Assembly: GCA_963169915.1 (NCBI GenBank)
Contig: CAUJEM010000079.1
Location: forward strand, 85,036 to 149,035
Direction: 5' to 3'
DNA length: 64,000 bases
Source: Myxococcota bacterium
Lineage (GTDB): Bacteria; Myxococcota_A; Polyangia; Polyangiales; Polyangiaceae
Shown: positions 21,093 to 31,326 of the stretch, piece after piece
Layout of the letters: every line of letters starts with the position of its first letter
Numbering within the stretch: the stretch's first letter is position 1
Notes under the pieces: model-generated
Databases searched by the model: none
What the model was told of the DNA's origin: nothing
The model's input: the letters and a program-made list of their open reading frames with translations, nothing else
Made by a program: the position numbers and the translations under genes

Positions 21093-23882
21093 TCAGGGGC
21101 GGCGCAGCGCGCGCGCGCGGTCGTTCCAGTACCGGGCGCGCGCGGCGGCGCCGACGGCGTCGAGCGACCGCGCGAGCCCCAGCGTGGCGAGGCGATCTTC
21201 CGGACGTAGCACCACCGCGCGACGAAAGAAGCGCTCCGCGCGCGCGTTGCCCCGATGCGACAGCGCCTCTTGCCCCTGCGTGCGGTACGTCAGGAACGCC
21301 TGCTCGATCCCGCGGTAGTCGGAGGGCGCCAGGCCGTTCAGCTCGAGCAGCAGCTCACGCGCTCCGTCGAGATCGCCCGTCAGCGCGCGCGCATCGGCGA
21401 GCTGGCCCGTCAGCGTAGGATCAGTAGGGTGCTGGTGGTGCGCGCGCTCGGCCCACTTGAGAGCCTCGGCTCCATCGCCCGCCAGCAGCAACGTGCCGAT
21501 GAGCCCGGACAGCATCGCGACGTCCTTGGGCGCCAGCTCGACGGCTCGGCAGTACGCGCGCCGCGCGGCCTCGAGGTCACCGACCTTCACGGCGCGCTGC
21601 GCCTCCGCCACCGCGCGGAGGCGCTCGCCGCGTTCCGCGACGACATCGGCGCCCGGCTCACAGCTCGGCCCCGGGCTCAAGGGCTCCCCTCGCGCCAGCA
21701 CCGCGCTGGCGGAGGCGGCCGCTGCGCTCACCGCCGGTGGCTCGACGGCGGCTGCGGGGCCCTCGAGCGGCGGCGTGGCGGCGGGCGGCGCCGGGGCGAC
21801 GGACGCCACGGCGCCCACGGTCGCCTCCGGTAAAGGCAGCCGCGCTCCCTCGCGCGCTGCCGCTTCGACGCTCGCCTCACTCGCCCGGTCACTGAGAAAC
21901 GCCGCGAAGGCGCCCGCCAGCCCGCTCGCGACGAGCAGCCCCGCGGCCGCCGTGACCCCGAGCCACAGCCGCAGCGACCGCGGCCGCGCGCTGGCGGCGG
22001 GCCCTGGCGAGGGGCCCCCCTGCGGCGCTGGAGCGACGCTCGGCTCGCGCGCCTGCGTGGGCGCCGGCGCCGCTGAGCTCACCGCGAGGCGGCTCGCGAC
22101 GGCGGGCAGCGGCGGTGGCCGGTAGGTGGGGCGATCCGCGGCCTCGCGCGGCGGCTGCACGAAGGAGGCGCTGCTGAGCTCGAAGCTCGGCGGCGACACG
22201 TTCGCCGGCACCAGCGAGAACTCCGGGACGGAGGCCGCCCGCGGGACGCTCACCGCTGGGGCCTCCACCACCGGCTCCTGCGGCGCTAGTACGCTGGGCG
22301 CCACGAGCACGGGCTCCCGCTCGGCCTGCGCGAGGGTCACGTCCACGGGCGACATGATGTTCGCCGAGCCCACGTGCTCCACGGGCTCCACCGTGATCTG
22401 CCCGTTGGCGAGCCCGAGGAGCGAGGCCACCGCGCCCACACCCTGCAGCGCCGCCCCCGTGGCCTCGCCCTCCGCGCCGGCGAGCAGCCCCTCCGCCAGG
22501 TGCAAGCGAAGGCGGTAGCGGGGATTGACGACGGTGGCGCGCAGCGGGCGCGAGGTGCCGGCGAGCTGGCGCAGGAGCCGCGCCGGGCCGAGCGCGTCCA
22601 GCGCGAATTCGAAGGCAGTCCCCGCGGCGAGCAGCTCCGCGAGCCGGCGTTCCGGGGCGGACAGGTCCGCGAGCTTCTGGATGAGCTTGGCGGTCAGCGG
22701 CGCCAGCTCTCCATCCGCCCACAGCTCCTCCCAGCTCACGGCCAGCAGCGCCGCCCACCGCAGCCGCGTGTCGGCGCGCATGCGCTGCACGAGGGCGTAA
22801 CCGGCGCCATAGAGCGCGGTGGTGCCCAGCACGAGCACCGCGGGGTCGTGAGGGCGCAGGCGTGCCAGGTGGACATCCGAGGGGTGGAGATCGGTGACGA
22901 CGACGCTGGCGCCGCGCGCGCGCAGCTCTTGGGCCACGGCGTCCGCGCGCGCGGCGTCGTCGTCCGCCAGGATGACGCGCACACCGGCGATGGAGGGCCC
23001 GTCGAAGCGCGACTCACCGACCGCGTCGAGGACGTCCAGCGTGCCCCCGGAGCGCTCGTCGAATTCCCACTGGAGCGGCTCCGCGCGGCTGATGGTGGCG
23101 CGCACCCGCTGCACGAAATCATCGATCAAGGTCGCCAGCGGCTTGCCTCGGTCGAGCACGAGGCGCACCGGCGCGCCGTCGGCGTCACCCGAGTGGACGC
23201 TCAGGATGCCGCTGCGCAGCTCCCGCCTCAGCGTGGAGACGAGCTCATCGAGCGTGGACTCACCGACGTCAGCCCCCTGGGCCTGTCCCGGCTCGGGCAG
23301 CGCGCGCGCGAGCCCAGCGACCCGCTCAGCGACGGCGTCGATGCTGGCGGTGCGAGGGATGATGGCGACGGCGCCGTGTCGGAAGGCGGCCAGGCGCGCG
23401 GAGAGATCGGCGTCCTCGCCGAGCAGCGCGACGGGCACCCCGCTGCCCTTGGGCGAGCTCGCGAATTGCTCGAGCATGGCGCGCCCGCTCGCCTCGGTGG
23501 CGTCCCCGACCAGCAGCACCAGATCCGGCGCGGTCGTGACGACCGCCTCGAGCACGTCGCGCCCCGTCGCCGTCTCGACGTAGACGCCGTGGCGCGCGAG
23601 CGCGCCCTTCAGGGCCTCGAGCATCTGCTCTCCCGCGCCGAGCACCAAGACGGTCGGCTCTGCGGCGACGAGCGAGCGCCTCGGCGCGGGCTTGGGGACG
23701 ACGGTGGGCGACGGCGCGGGGAGACGGTCTTCGTAGGTCCGCGTCCGCTGCGGCGGCCTCATCCCGAGCGGGCGCGGACGAACGCTCGCGGGCCGCGGGA
23801 CGTGCGGCGCCGGCCGCGGGACCGGGGCGGGGCGCGGAACGGGCGCCGGTGGACGACCACGCTTGTCAGACCCGTTCTTCAC
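21093..23882 (-). CDS. multidomain protein: two degenerate receiver domains, PATAN-like regions, TM helix and TPRs
   Basis: 929-aa protein of unknown function. It has a Pro/Arg-rich N-terminus (1-70), a receiver-like domain (about 76-195), and a PATAN/DUF4388-like segment (about 208-290, GILSVHSGDADGAPVRLVLDRG). A second receiver-like domain (about 299-410) precedes a second PATAN-like segment (about 415-505). A long disordered linker follows, then one membrane helix (about 639-663) and C-terminal TPRs (about 755-925). Both receivers lack the phosphoacceptor aspartate: the site is V125 in PDLVLLVGD and G353 in PAVLVLGTT; only the second keeps the acidic cluster (ADDD, 306-309). The start is GTG at 23882. 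It is probably a phosphorylation-independent scaffold with a large cytoplasmic N-terminal part and periplasmic TPRs; topology is inferred. Confidence 0.75.
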   Translation of the reverse strand: MKNGSDKRGRPPAPVPRPAPVPRPAPHVPRPASVRPRPLGMRPPQRTRTYEDRLPAPSPTVVPKPAPRRSLVAAEPTVLVLGAGEQMLEALKGALARHGVYVETATGRDVLEAVVTTAPDLVLLVGDATEASGRAMLEQFASSPKGSGVPVALLGEDADLSARLAAFRHGAVAIIPRTASIDAVAERVAGLARALPEPGQAQGADVGESTLDELVSTLRRELRSGILSVHSGDADGAPVRLVLDRGKPLATLIDDFVQRVRATISRAEPLQWEFDERSGGTLDVLDAVGESRFDGPSIAGVRVILADDDAARADAVAQELRARGASVVVTDLHPSDVHLARLRPHDPAVLVLGTTALYGAGYALVQRMRADTRLRWAALLAVSWEELWADGELAPLTAKLIQKLADLSAPERRLAELLAAGTAFEFALDALGPARLLRQLAGTSRPLRATVVNPRYRLRLHLAEGLLAGAEGEATGAALQGVGAVASLLGLANGQITVEPVEHVGSANIMSPVDVTLAQAEREPVLVAPSVLAPQEPVVEAPAVSVPRAASVPEFSLVPANVSPPSFELSSASFVQPPREAADRPTYRPPPLPAVASRLAVSSAAPAPTQAREPSVAPAPQGGPSPGPAASARPRSLRLWLGVTAAAGLLVASGLAGAFAAFLSDRASEASVEAAAREGARLPLPEATVGAVASVAPAPPAATPPLEGPAAAVEPPAVSAAAASASAVLARGEPLSPGPSCEPGADVVAERGERLRAVAEAQRAVKVGDLEAARRAYCRAVELAPKDVAMLSGLIGTLLLAGDGAEALKWAERAHHQHPTDPTLTGQLADARALTGDLDGARELLLELNGLAPSDYRGIEQAFLTYRTQGQEALSHRGNARAERFFRRAVVLRPEDRLATLGLARSLDAVGAAARARYWNDRARALRRP

Positions 23883-23969
23883 TCATCGGATTATTTCAGA
23901 CCCTCCACTCCCGGGCCAGGCTGGACGCTCGCTCACGTCGGCGCGTGTGGTGTCGTGTAGGATGCTTCC

Positions 23970-25487
23970 ATGCGACGCGCCCTCGGCATCCTCCTCGGCA
24001 GGCTCGCCGTAGGGCTGCTCACGGGGCTCTCGTCGGGTTGCCACGAGGAGGGCGCGCCGCGCCCGGCGCGCGGTGACGCGCGGCTCGAGCTCATCCTGCC
24101 CCAGGATCTCGCGACGCTCGACCCGCGCTACGCGACGCGCGGCCTCGACGTCAAGGTGACGCGACTGTCGCACGCAGGCCTGACGCGCATCCACCCCGAC
24201 ACCCTCGAGCCCATCCCCGCCGCCGCCGAGTCCTGGCGCGCGCTGGACGATCGGACGCTCGAGCTGCGCCTGCGCCCTGGCGTGCGCTTCCAGAGCGGTC
24301 CACCGCTGCGCCCGGAGGACGTGTGCGCCACGCTCGCGGCGCTCGCCGACCCGCGCCTGCAGAGCCCACACCGCGCCGTCGCCAAAGACGTCGACGGCTG
24401 TGAGCCCCTCGGCGCCCACGCCGTGCGCCTGCACTGGAGCGCGCCCCGCGCCTCGCGCCTCGCCGATCTCGAGCTGCCGCTGCTGCGCGCGGACGAGGCG
24501 CGCGCAGCGCCGAGGGTGGACGGACGGCTCGACGGCTTGGGGCCCTACGTCGTGACGCGGCGCCAGGGCGGGACCCTCTGGCTCGACCCCGCCGAGACCG
24601 GCCTCGATCCACGGCCGCGCCGAGGCCTGCGCCTACGCAGCGTCCGTGACGAGAACGCGCGTGCCCTGCTCGCCCTCTCGGGCCGCGCGGACGTGCTCCC
24701 GAACGCCTTGACGCCGGCGCTGATCCCGCCGCTGACGGAGCGCGGAGAGCTCTCGCTCGTCACCCGCCCCGGGGCCAACCTCACCTACCTCCTGCTGCAC
24801 GACGAGCGACCCCCGTTCGAGACGCCACGCGCTCGGCGCGCCGTCGTCCAAGCCATCGACCGCTCCGCCATCGTCGCTCGGCTCTATGGCGGCTACGCGC
24901 AGGTCGCCGACTCTCTGCTCCCTCCCCAGCACTGGGCCGCCCTACGCCACCCGCCAAAGCTCCCCTTCGACCCCGCTCGAGCGCGCGAGGTGCTCGCCGA
25001 TGCGCGTGGCGTCACCCTGCTCGTGTCCACCGACCGGCTGCGCTTGGTGACCGCGCGGGTGATCGCGCAGATGCTCGGGGACGCCGGCCTGCCCGTCGAG
25101 GTCGTCCCGCTCGATCTCGGCGCGCTGCTCGCGCGACTCGACCGGGGCGACTTCGATCTGGCGCTGCTCCAGTTCCCGGAGCTGACCGAGCCGCATTTGT
25201 TGTCCTGGTTTTTCCACGCGCAGGGCGTCCCCGGCGAGGGCGGCGAGGGGAGAAACCGCGCGCGCTTCCGCGACGCCGCCACCAGCCAGCTCCTGGAGCT
25301 CGCCGGGCGCACCATGGACCGTGAGGCGCGACGCCGCCTCTATGAGCGCGCCTTGCTCCAGCTCGACGCCTGGATGCCCGTGGTGCCGCTCTGGCACGAG
25401 GACCAGCTCGCGCTGGTCTCCGCGCGGGCGCGCGGCTTCTCGCCCAGCGCCGAGGGGCGCTGGCTCGCGCTCGCGGCGCTCCCGTAG
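23970..25487 (+). CDS. ABC transporter substrate-binding lipoprotein, oligopeptide/nickel (SBP_bac_5) family
   Basis: 505-aa exported binding protein of cluster C, which captures peptides, nickel chelates or similar ligands for an ABC importer. It has a signal peptide ending in LSSGC (loose lipobox). The family opening is PQDLATLDPRYATRGLDVKV, and the signature YEPLRP-like region is AAAESWRALDDRTLELRLRPGVRFQSG. The segment RRAVVQAIDRSAIVARLYGGYAQVA is followed by LPFDPARAREVLADA, and the C-terminus has MPVVPLWHEDQLALVSARA. No permease or ATPase gene is adjacent, so its partners are elsewhere or it acts on its own. It diverges from the 929-aa receiver/TPR gene, sharing an 87-bp intergenic region. 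Confidence 0.9.
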   Translation: MRRALGILLGRLAVGLLTGLSSGCHEEGAPRPARGDARLELILPQDLATLDPRYATRGLDVKVTRLSHAGLTRIHPDTLEPIPAAAESWRALDDRTLELRLRPGVRFQSGPPLRPEDVCATLAALADPRLQSPHRAVAKDVDGCEPLGAHAVRLHWSAPRASRLADLELPLLRADEARAAPRVDGRLDGLGPYVVTRRQGGTLWLDPAETGLDPRPRRGLRLRSVRDENARALLALSGRADVLPNALTPALIPPLTERGELSLVTRPGANLTYLLLHDERPPFETPRARRAVVQAIDRSAIVARLYGGYAQVADSLLPPQHWAALRHPPKLPFDPARAREVLADARGVTLLVSTDRLRLVTARVIAQMLGDAGLPVEVVPLDLGALLARLDRGDFDLALLQFPELTEPHLLSWFFHAQGVPGEGGEGRNRARFRDAATSQLLELAGRTMDREARRRLYERALLQLDAWMPVVPLWHEDQLALVSARARGFSPSAEGRWLALAALP

Positions 25488-25541
25488 CGGAAATGACGCC
25501 GCGCTTGCATCGAGCCCCGATCGGCGCAAGAACGCGGCTCC

Positions 25542-26072
25542 ATGCTCTCCGCATGGTGTCGTCGGACGCTCGCCGTCGGCGTTGGTAGCGCGGCGCTGCT
25601 CCTCTCCGCAGCCGCCGCCGCCGACGAGCCGGTCGCGCCTGACGAGACGGATCCGGGAGCCTATCCACCAGCGTCGGCGCGCGCTCAGACCATCGCCACC
25701 GGCGCCCTCGTCGCTGGGGTCTGGTACGGCGGCGCCCTCGGAGCCTCCTACCTCTGGCCCGATGCCCCCGGCGCCTCCGAGCTCCGCATCCCCGTCGCTG
25801 GCCCGTGGATGGCGCTGGCAGACACGGGCTGCCCCGCGCGCGAGCCGAATTGCAGCACCTTCTTCGTCGTGCTGCGCGCCATCCTCACCACCATCGACGG
25901 AGTCGGACAGGTCGGTGGCCTCGCCGTCATCGCCGAGGGCCTCTTGCTGCCGACCGCGGACTCAGCCACCTCGACGCCCCGCCCCGCGGCCCGCGGCGCG
26001 GCGCGCGTCACCCCCGTCCCCTACGTCGCCGGACGCGACGGCGTCGGGCTCGGGCTCATCGGCGTCTTCTGA
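25542..26072 (+). CDS. exported or membrane protein of unknown function
   Basis: 176 aa with a clear signal peptide (LAVGVGSAALLLSAAAAADE). Hydrophobic segments follow: TIATGALVAGVWYGGALGASYLW, and VVLRAILTTIDGVGQVGGLAVIAEGLLL after two cysteines (TGCPAREPNCSTFF) that may pair in the periplasm. The C-terminus YVAGRDGVGLGLIGVF resembles a last beta strand ending in F, but the protein is too short to call a barrel. I do not recognise a family. It lies 54 bp after the binding-protein gene and upstream of pyrG. Confidence 0.65.
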   Translation: MLSAWCRRTLAVGVGSAALLLSAAAAADEPVAPDETDPGAYPPASARAQTIATGALVAGVWYGGALGASYLWPDAPGASELRIPVAGPWMALADTGCPAREPNCSTFFVVLRAILTTIDGVGQVGGLAVIAEGLLLPTADSATSTPRPAARGAARVTPVPYVAGRDGVGLGLIGVF

Positions 26073-26190
26073 AGCTTGGCCGCGCGAGCGGCAGAGGTTC
26101 CCTGACGAGGGACGGCAGCGCTTGGCTTGTTGGACCGTACGGAGACCCCTTTCACATGATGCCGATGCACCCCCTCCCCGCCCGTGGTAG

Positions 26191-27879
<1,689 letters not shown>

Positions 27880-27940
27880 GGCGGCCTCCGTCGCATGGGG
27901 TTGACGGGCGCGCGGTCCCTCCCGTAGCGTCCAGCCTCGC

Positions 27941-28028
27941 GAAGCTAGGGGTGCCCGGCGCCTTCGGACGGCGGGCTGAGACAGACCCTTGGAACCTGAT
28001 CCGGTTCGTACCGGCGTAGGGAAGCTTC
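27941..28028 (+). ncRNA. TPP riboswitch (THI element) upstream of tenA
   Basis: The sequence carries the conserved thiamine pyrophosphate aptamer elements in order: P1 strand GAAGCT (27941-27946), GGGGTGCCC, the pyrimidine-sensing GGCTGAGA (27974-27981), ACCCTTGGAACCTGATCCGG, GTTCGTACCGGCGTAGGGA, and the closing strand AGCTTC (28023-28028). Every hallmark motif is intact, so TPP binding is expected. It ends about 70 nt before the tenA start; no T-rich terminator follows, which points to control of translation. Confidence 0.95.
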
Positions 28029-28052
28029 TTGGACATCGGCGCGCTGCGCGCA

Positions 28053-28091
28053 GGATCCCTCCGGCTTCGCACCCTTCGAGCCCAGGAGTCC
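28053..28091 (+). promoter_or_regulatory. possible Shine-Dalgarno-sequestering hairpin in the tenA leader
   Basis: GGATCCCT (28053-28060) can pair with AGGAGTCC (28084-28091), which contains the tenA ribosome-binding site, using seven of eight positions (one wobble, one mismatch). This would be the expression platform of the TPP riboswitch. The pairing is found by eye and not tested by folding. Confidence 0.4.
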
Positions 28092-28096
28092 GCAGC

Positions 28097-28804
28097 ATGT
28101 CCACCTCGTCCAAGTCAGCGCCCTTCCCCGTCCCCCCGTTCGCGCGCGCGTGCATCGACGCCGCCGCGGGGGCATGGGGTGCCTCCTTCGGTCACCCCTT
28201 CATCGTGGCCCTCCGAGAGGGCAGCCTCGCCCCTGAGCGGTTCCGCTTCTACCAGATGCAAGACGCCCGCTACCTGGAGGCCTTCTCCGACGCCAGCGTC
28301 CTCATCTCCACGCGCTGTACCAGCCCGGCGGACAAGCTCTGGTTCATCGACGCCGCGCGCATCGCGCTGGTCACGGAGGGGGAGCTGCACGCGGGCTACG
28401 GCAAGACGCTCGGCTATGGGCCGACCGACATCGCCACGCTGGAGCTGACGCCCACCAACCGCGCCTACCAAGATCACATGATCTCCACGGCGCTGCGCGG
28501 CAGCTTGGTGGAGGCCGTCGCGGCCTTGACCCCTTGCCCCTGGCTCTACATCGACCTCGGGCAGCACCTGCTGGAGACGCTCCGGACCATCCCCGACGGC
28601 CACCCGTACGCGGCCTGGCTCCGGATGTACAGCGACCCACAGTTCAACTCCTTCATGGAGCAGCTGCTCGAGCGCCTGCAGCGCTTCGCGGACGGCGCCG
28701 ACGCAGCCGCTCGCGAGCGCGCCACGGTGGCCTTCGTCACCAGCGCACGCTACGAGTGGATGTTCTGGGATCAAGCCTGGACGAGCCAGGCTTGGCCGGT
28801 CTAG
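28097..28804 (+). CDS. tenA: TenA family thiaminase II / aminopyrimidine aminohydrolase
   Basis: 235-aa cytosolic enzyme that hydrolyses degraded or base-modified thiamine (aminopyrimidine salvage to HMP). Family motifs are present: FYQMQDARYLEAFSDA with the pyrimidine-binding Asp (D56), LTPCPWLYIDLG with the catalytic Cys (C147), and YEWMFWDQAW with the catalytic Glu (E220). Because Cys147 is present it belongs to the TenA_C branch, the thiaminase II type. The ATG at 28097 is preceded by AGGAG at 8 nt; an upstream in-frame extension would run into the riboswitch and is rejected. Control by the TPP riboswitch supports a thiamine role. No other thi gene is adjacent. Confidence 0.95.
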   Translation: MSTSSKSAPFPVPPFARACIDAAAGAWGASFGHPFIVALREGSLAPERFRFYQMQDARYLEAFSDASVLISTRCTSPADKLWFIDAARIALVTEGELHAGYGKTLGYGPTDIATLELTPTNRAYQDHMISTALRGSLVEAVAALTPCPWLYIDLGQHLLETLRTIPDGHPYAAWLRMYSDPQFNSFMEQLLERLQRFADGADAAARERATVAFVTSARYEWMFWDQAWTSQAWPV

Positions 28805-28902
28805 GCGCCGTCGCCGGCGCGCCCAGCCGGGTGGGGTCGTCCCCGCCCGGCGTCGCCCGCGAGGCCTCCAGGGGCCGCCGTCGCTGTGCTAGCCTCGGCT
28901 CG

Positions 28903-30156
28903 ATGAGAGCTTGGCTCAGCACCGTGTCGGCGGCCGTGATCTTGGTGGGGTGCGGCACGGCGCCGCTCGTCGACACCGCTCGCTTCGGAGATCTTCCCGC
29001 GCTCGAGCGCGGGCTCGCGGAGGAGGCTCGACGAGGGACGCTCGACGCCAGCCTCACCCAGGACGTCGCGGAGGCCGTCGCCGGGCGCGAGCTGCTGTCC
29101 GCGCAGGGTGAGGCTGCGCTGCGGCGCCTGAAGGCCACACGCGCCTGCGCCAAGCCGCTGATGCCCGTCCTGCGAGAGCTCTCGCGGGGCACGGATGACG
29201 CCGCCGCGGAGGCCGCGCTCATCCGGCTCGAGCTCGGTGACCTCTCCCACGCGCGCGCGCTCGACGACTGGGAGCAGGCGGCTCATGGCGGGTTCCGGGC
29301 GGTCGCCGCCCGCGCCGCCGTGGCGCGCGAAGAGGACGCGCTCCGGCGCGAGTACTTCACGGACCCGGACGGTCGAGTCCGCCTCAACGCGCTGCGCGCG
29401 GCCTTCGAGGCGCGACAGAGCGCGGACCTCGACGACGTGCTCGAGGCCGCGCGGCTAGAGCCGGACGCGCTCACGCGCACGGCCGCGCTCCGCGCCGCCG
29501 CCGCCATCGGGGGCGAGCGTCCCGTCCTCGCCTTCAAGGACTACTGGCCGTCGGCCTCCCCCGAGGTGAGGCTCGCCATCGTGGACGCCTGGGCCCTCCC
29601 CAGCGCCTTCGAGACGGGCGGCAAGCAGCAGCTCTTCAACGTCGCGGAGGCTACGACGGGGCTCCCGCAGGTCGCCGCCCTGGTCGCGCTTCAGCGCCAC
29701 GGTGAGGCGAGCATCCAGGGGCTCTTGCTCGGCGCGGCGCGCAGCGGCAGCCGGGAAGAGCGCGGCCTGGCGCTCGCGGCGCTCCCCCTCACCGCCCCCG
29801 CCGTCGAGGCCCTGGAGCTCGCCAGCCGTGACGCGGAGCCCTCGCTCGCCATCCTCGCGCTGGAGCGCCTGGCGGCCGTGCCCGCCAAGCGCGCCGGCGC
29901 GCTCCGCGGCCTCGAGCAGCGCGCCGCGGGCCGTGAGGCCCCGAGCGCCGCGCGCCTCGCGCTCGCGCGGCTCGGAGTACGCAGCGTCACCGCCCAGCTC
30001 ACGCGCCAGCTCTCGGACCCCAGCGCGGCGCTTCGACGCGACGCGGCACGAGGACTGCTGGCGCTGGGGCTCGTGGCGCAGACCGCGCCCGCCCTGGCCG
30101 ACCGCGATCCCGGCGTCAGGACGGACGTCGCCTGCGCCGTGCTCCTGACGCGCTAA
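28903..30156 (+). CDS. HEAT-repeat lipoprotein, function unknown
   Basis: 417-aa predicted lipoprotein (signal AWLSTVSAAVILVGC, lipobox L-V-G-C) made almost entirely of short alpha-helical repeats rich in Ala, Leu, Arg and Asp. Examples are VRLNALRAAFEARQSADLDD, TRTAALRAAAAIG and LRRDAARGLLALGLV, characteristic of HEAT/PBS-type repeats. Such solenoids usually bind proteins; no enzyme motif is visible. I placed the start at the ATG at 28903; the frame stays open upstream through tenA only because of base composition. It lies 98 bp after tenA and 62 bp before tatT, so co-transcription with the transporter is possible. Confidence 0.8.
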   Translation: MRAWLSTVSAAVILVGCGTAPLVDTARFGDLPALERGLAEEARRGTLDASLTQDVAEAVAGRELLSAQGEAALRRLKATRACAKPLMPVLRELSRGTDDAAAEAALIRLELGDLSHARALDDWEQAAHGGFRAVAARAAVAREEDALRREYFTDPDGRVRLNALRAAFEARQSADLDDVLEAARLEPDALTRTAALRAAAAIGGERPVLAFKDYWPSASPEVRLAIVDAWALPSAFETGGKQQLFNVAEATTGLPQVAALVALQRHGEASIQGLLLGAARSGSREERGLALAALPLTAPAVEALELASRDAEPSLAILALERLAAVPAKRAGALRGLEQRAAGREAPSAARLALARLGVRSVTAQLTRQLSDPSAALRRDAARGLLALGLVAQTAPALADRDPGVRTDVACAVLLTR

Positions 30157-30218
30157 TCCGCCGCGCCAGCCGCGCCGGGGCTCCCGTCCGCGCCTCGAAG
30201 CTGATAAACCGACCGGTC

Positions 30219-31148
30219 ATGAAGTGGATGCGCAGCCTGGGTTCGGTGTTGCTGATGGGCGTGGCGAGCTTGAGCCTGTCCGGGTGTCTGAAGACGGTCT
30301 TGCTCAACGGCCAAATCAAGAGCACCCGCGAGGGCTCGAGCGCCGTCAACACCCTCCACGACTACGAGATCGCGCGCTCGGTCGCCTTCGCTGGCATCGC
30401 CCAGATCGAGGGGATGCACCAGCTCGGGCCGAACAACACGGACGCGCTGTTCATGCTGACCCGGAGCTGGGGTGGCATCGCCTTCGGCTTCATCGAGGAC
30501 GACTACGAGCGCGCGGTGGAGGCCGGGGACGAGGTCATGATCGCCTACCACCAGCAGCGCCTCCGCTCCGCCTTCGAACGCGCCAAGTTCTATGGCAATG
30601 AGCTGCTCGGGCACACGGCGGAGGGCTTCAAGGAAGCCACCAAGAACACCGAGACGCTGAAGGCCTGGCTCAAGGAGAACTTCACGGAGCCCGAGCAAGC
30701 GGAAGACCTGCTGTGGGCCGGGTTCGCCTGGGTCGGCTTCGTCAACTCCTCCAAAGAGGATCCCGCGGCCGTCGCGCAGCTCTACATCGGGGTCGCGCTG
30801 GTGGAGCGCTCGGTAGAGCTGGACGAGACCGCCGTCTACGCCACGGGGCACACCATCCTTGGCGCCTACCACGCCCGCACCGCTGGCGCCGAGCTGGAGG
30901 AGTCCAAGCAGCACTTCGACAAGGCGCTCGCCATCAACGGGGGGGGCTACCTCTCCACGCGGCTCAACCTGGCGCGCCTCTACTGCGTCAAGAGCGACAA
31001 GGCCAACTGGGAGAAGACCCTCCGCGAGGTCCTCGCCGCGGGAGACCCCCTCCCGCAGGCGCGGCTCCAGAACGTCATCGCGATGCGTCGAGCCCAGCGC
31101 TACCTCGGCAACAAGATCTGGCAGGAAGATTGCGGTTTCAGCGGATGA
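30219..31148 (+). CDS. tatT: TatT-like TPR lipoprotein of a TRAP transporter (TPAT system)
   Basis: 309-aa lipoprotein (signal with LSGC lipobox) resembling the TRAP-associated T component first described in Treponema pallidum (Tp0956). It forms an all-helical TPR-like scaffold that binds the periplasmic substrate protein. Supporting segments: ARSVAFAGIAQIEGMHQLGP, FMLTRSWGGIAFGFIEDDYE, RAKFYGNELLGHTAEGFKEA and VALVERSVELDETAVYA. The position directly upstream of a DctP-type binding protein and two TRAP permease genes is what the TPAT model predicts. The likely product is a periplasmic, membrane-tethered partner of TatP; the ligand class is unknown. Start is the ATG at 30219, right after a GACCGGTC palindrome. 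Confidence 0.88.
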   Translation: MKWMRSLGSVLLMGVASLSLSGCLKTVLLNGQIKSTREGSSAVNTLHDYEIARSVAFAGIAQIEGMHQLGPNNTDALFMLTRSWGGIAFGFIEDDYERAVEAGDEVMIAYHQQRLRSAFERAKFYGNELLGHTAEGFKEATKNTETLKAWLKENFTEPEQAEDLLWAGFAWVGFVNSSKEDPAAVAQLYIGVALVERSVELDETAVYATGHTILGAYHARTAGAELEESKQHFDKALAINGGGYLSTRLNLARLYCVKSDKANWEKTLREVLAAGDPLPQARLQNVIAMRRAQRYLGNKIWQEDCGFSG

Positions 31149-31326
31149 CGCAAAGCGCCATCGTGGCGCATTGCAGCATCACGGGCCGTGGCTCTGACTC
31201 GCCCCCGAGGGTATTCTTCGCCCTGCGTGAGCAAGCTTTGGATGAAATCCTCGCTCGCTCCGTCTCACGCCTGACTCGTCTCTCATCGAGAGCCCACCCG
31301 TTTCGTCTTCTAGGAGGTTCCCCGTC

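Noticed and set aside
23883..24434. 183-codon minus-strand frame upstream of the receiver/TPR gene
   Set aside because: Antisense to the N-terminus of the substrate-binding lipoprotein, with no protein-like features.
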